From assembly GCA_937900575.1 (NCBI GenBank), contig CALCEI010000193.1, forward strand, positions 1 through 17,582: a DNA stretch of 17,582 bases, read 5' to 3'. The DNA comes from an uncultured Clostridia bacterium (GTDB taxonomy: Bacteria; Bacillota; Clostridia; Christensenellales; UBA1242). The notes beneath the pieces were generated by a model. That model ran no database searches and was not told the DNA's origin. It saw nothing but the letters and a program-made list of their open reading frames with translations. Within the stretch, counting starts at the first letter, position 1. The number at the start of each line of letters is the position of its first letter. Positions 16,377 to 17,582 of the stretch are shown in pieces. A program made the translations under genes and the position numbers.

Positions 16377-17078
16377 ATGACAATTGAACCAAAAATTATT
16401 TATGAAGACAACCATATTATTGTGGTGATTAAACCACAAAATATTTCTGTGCAAGAAGATGAAAGCAAAGATATTGATATGCTTACCATAATTAAAAACT
16501 ACATTAAGGAACGTGATAATAAACCTGGCAACGTGTTTTTGGGATTGGTGCACAGGTTAGATAGACCAACGGGTGGTGTTATGGTGTTTGCAAAAACAAG
16601 CAAAGCAGCATCAAGACTTGGCGACCAACTTAAAACCAAGCAAATGCATAAACATTATTTGTGCGTTGTAAACGGTAGGCCACAAATTGTAACTGATAGG
16701 TTGATTGCTTATTTAAAGAAAGACGAAAAAACAAACACTGTACACATTGCTCCAAAGTTGGAAGCAGGAAGCAAAGAAGCAGTGCTTGAATATAATGTAA
16801 TTGAAACCAAAAACAAGTTCACATTAATTGACGTTGATTTACTTACGGGCAGAAGCCACCAAATTAGAGTGCAGATGTCGGGGCAACTTAACACTCCAAT
16901 TTTTGCAGATTTTAAATATGGAGATAAAACCAATGTTGGCAACCTTGGTTTGTGGGCATACAAATTGGAGTTTGTTCATCCAATCACAAAACAAGAATTG
17001 GTGTTTAAGGTTGCACCAGATTATTCAAACATTGCATTTGCAAATTTTGAAGAAACAATATCAAAAATGTTAGATTAA
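16377..17078 (+). CDS. RluA-family pseudouridine synthase
   Basis: The product is 233 residues, short for RluA relatives and without an S4 domain. It isomerises specific uridines in rRNA or tRNA. The catalytic motif is HRLDRPTGG at 59-67 with Asp62 as nucleophile, followed by the family continuation VMVFAKT. Later conserved blocks are KHYLCVVNG and LLTGRSHQIRVQMS, then IFADFKYG. The N-terminus IIYEDNHIIVVIKP is the usual RluA start strand. I chose ATG 16377 because TAAGGA at 16366-16371 precedes it by 5 nt. The longer frame from 16272 lies inside the methyltransferase gene and has no family similarity before this point. It is the last gene of the three-gene operon, 1 nt after the methyltransferase stop. 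The target site is not predictable. Confidence 0.92.
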   Translation: MTIEPKIIYEDNHIIVVIKPQNISVQEDESKDIDMLTIIKNYIKERDNKPGNVFLGLVHRLDRPTGGVMVFAKTSKAASRLGDQLKTKQMHKHYLCVVNGRPQIVTDRLIAYLKKDEKTNTVHIAPKLEAGSKEAVLEYNVIETKNKFTLIDVDLLTGRSHQIRVQMSGQLNTPIFADFKYGDKTNVGNLGLWAYKLEFVHPITKQELVFKVAPDYSNIAFANFEETISKMLD

Positions 17079-17082
17079 TAAG

Positions 17083-17105
17083 GTTGGCAATTTGCCAACT
17101 TTTTT
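17083..17105 (+). terminator. Terminator of the CBS/methyltransferase/pseudouridine synthase operon
   Basis: GTTGGC (17083-17088), AATTT loop, GCCAAC (17094-17099) and a T run (17100-17105), 4 nt after the pseudouridine synthase stop. Confidence 0.9.
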
Positions 17106-17132
17106 GTTTTTTTACTTTTCAAATTATATACT
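17104..17132 (+). promoter_or_regulatory. Possible promoter upstream of the orphan frame at the 3' end
   Basis: TTGTTT (17104-17109), 17-nt spacer, TATACT (17127-17132). The -35 overlaps the end of the operon terminator. The region is AT-rich, so chance is a real possibility. Confidence 0.35.
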
Positions 17133-17134
17133 AT

Positions 17135-17551
17135 TTGCTTTCTATCTTCAACAAAAAAAGAGATTTCTTCTGCTTAACAAGAGCATATGAGGTCATTGAA
17201 CAGGATGAACGTTTTAAATACATGGGTTACGATGGCAGCATTGATTTGTTTAATTACATGATGGCTTATTTAGATAATCCAATGGTTGAGATGTTAGGCA
17301 AGTTGCGCATTGGCCATTTATGTGTTTACCCAACGATCCTCAAAAAGCTAGAAAAAGACAAAGACTTTAGGAAGTATGTTTACAGGAATGCTGCAGACAT
17401 CAGAAGCGAAAGACTGATGTGTAATGATTTAAAAAAATCTTTCAAATTAAAGTGGCCTGTTTGTAAATACGTAACGCTTAATAATTGGCAATTTAAACCC
17501 AATAACAGCTTGATTTTTATTTTAACGATTTTTAAAAAATATTTTATATGA
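17135..17551 (+). CDS. Orphan open frame of unknown function, possibly a gene remnant
   Basis: The frame is open from inside the terminator to a TGA at 17549-17551. The part that looks like protein starts at about LTRAYEVIEQDERFKYMG and runs through MVEMLGKLRIGHLCVYPTIL and KKLEKDKDFRKYVYRNAADI: mixed charged and hydrophobic residues without low complexity. After about residue 115 it becomes hydrophobic and AT-driven, as expected past a frameshift. No good start exists: TTG at 17135 is close behind a possible promoter, the first in-frame ATG (17222) falls inside the protein-like part, and neither has a ribosome binding site. I recognise no family. I favour a truncated gene or a decayed duplicate; a short real gene with a TTG start is the alternative. 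Confidence 0.3.
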   Translation: MLSIFNKKRDFFCLTRAYEVIEQDERFKYMGYDGSIDLFNYMMAYLDNPMVEMLGKLRIGHLCVYPTILKKLEKDKDFRKYVYRNAADIRSERLMCNDLKKSFKLKWPVCKYVTLNNWQFKPNNSLIFILTIFKKYFI

Positions 17552-17582
17552 ATTATAAAAAACACATCGACACGGATAAAAT
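17548..17582 (+). CDS. Possible start of a gene running off the window, 3' partial
   Basis: An ATG at 17548 overlaps the TGA of the preceding frame (ATGA) and opens a frame reading MNYKKHIDTDK to the window end. The composition is protein-like, but only about 11 codons are visible and there is no ribosome binding site. No function can be assigned. Confidence 0.35.
   Translation, partial: MNYKKHIDTDK

Noticed and set aside
1..17582. CRISPR arrays, insertion sequences, prophage or known defence operons
   Set aside because: I saw no spaced direct repeats, transposase motifs, phage structural genes or defence-type gene sets; the HEPN-like gene is the only remote candidate and is reported as a finding.

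Overview
The window looks like a chromosomal segment of a low-GC Gram-positive bacterium (Bacillota/Clostridia-like, probably an uncultured gut lineage). The DNA is AT-rich. The standard code fits: Trp is TGG, and no in-frame TGA is needed anywhere. The SRP RNA is the long Gram-positive type with an Alu domain, DNA polymerase I has the decayed proofreading domain common in Firmicutes, and several Shine-Dalgarno sites are AGGAG-like. I cannot name a genus from the sequence.

Region 1 (1-8323) is one giant open frame of at least 2761 residues. It encodes a secreted or surface protein: the end of a signal peptide, a GLUG-like beta-helix, InlB-type (Flg_new) repeats with a discoidin (F5/8 type C) domain apparently nested in one of them, then about 1600 residues of divergent repeat-like sequence. 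Codon choice changes midway, near 3400-3560. No cell-wall anchor is visible. Its 5' end lies beyond the window.

Region 2 (8324-9566) has its own promoter and holds two small membrane proteins: one with a C-terminal SHOCT-like helix pair and one of the YgjV family. The second has its ribosome binding site in the loop of a long perfect hairpin. It converges on a GNAT acetyltransferase on the minus strand (9612-10181).

Region 3 (10226-14415) holds a minus-strand tRNA-Leu(CAA), then polA on the plus strand from a divergent promoter, then a 12-helix MFS-like transporter. The predicted transcription starts of polA and the transporter fall on or next to their start codons, so both mRNAs may be leaderless.

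Region 4 (14422-17105) has the SRP RNA gene on the minus strand. Divergent from it is a three-gene operon with 1-nt gaps: a HEPN-like/CBS protein, a COG1092-type SAM methyltransferase and an RluA-family pseudouridine synthase. The last two point to rRNA modification. After the terminator is a doubtful orphan frame (17135-17551), and possibly the first codons of another gene that runs off the window end.

Most of the window is housekeeping. The unusual parts are the two-style giant surface protein, the RBS-in-loop hairpin, the apparently leaderless polA and transporter genes, and the HEPN-CBS protein. I found no CRISPR array, insertion sequence, phage module or recognised defence operon.
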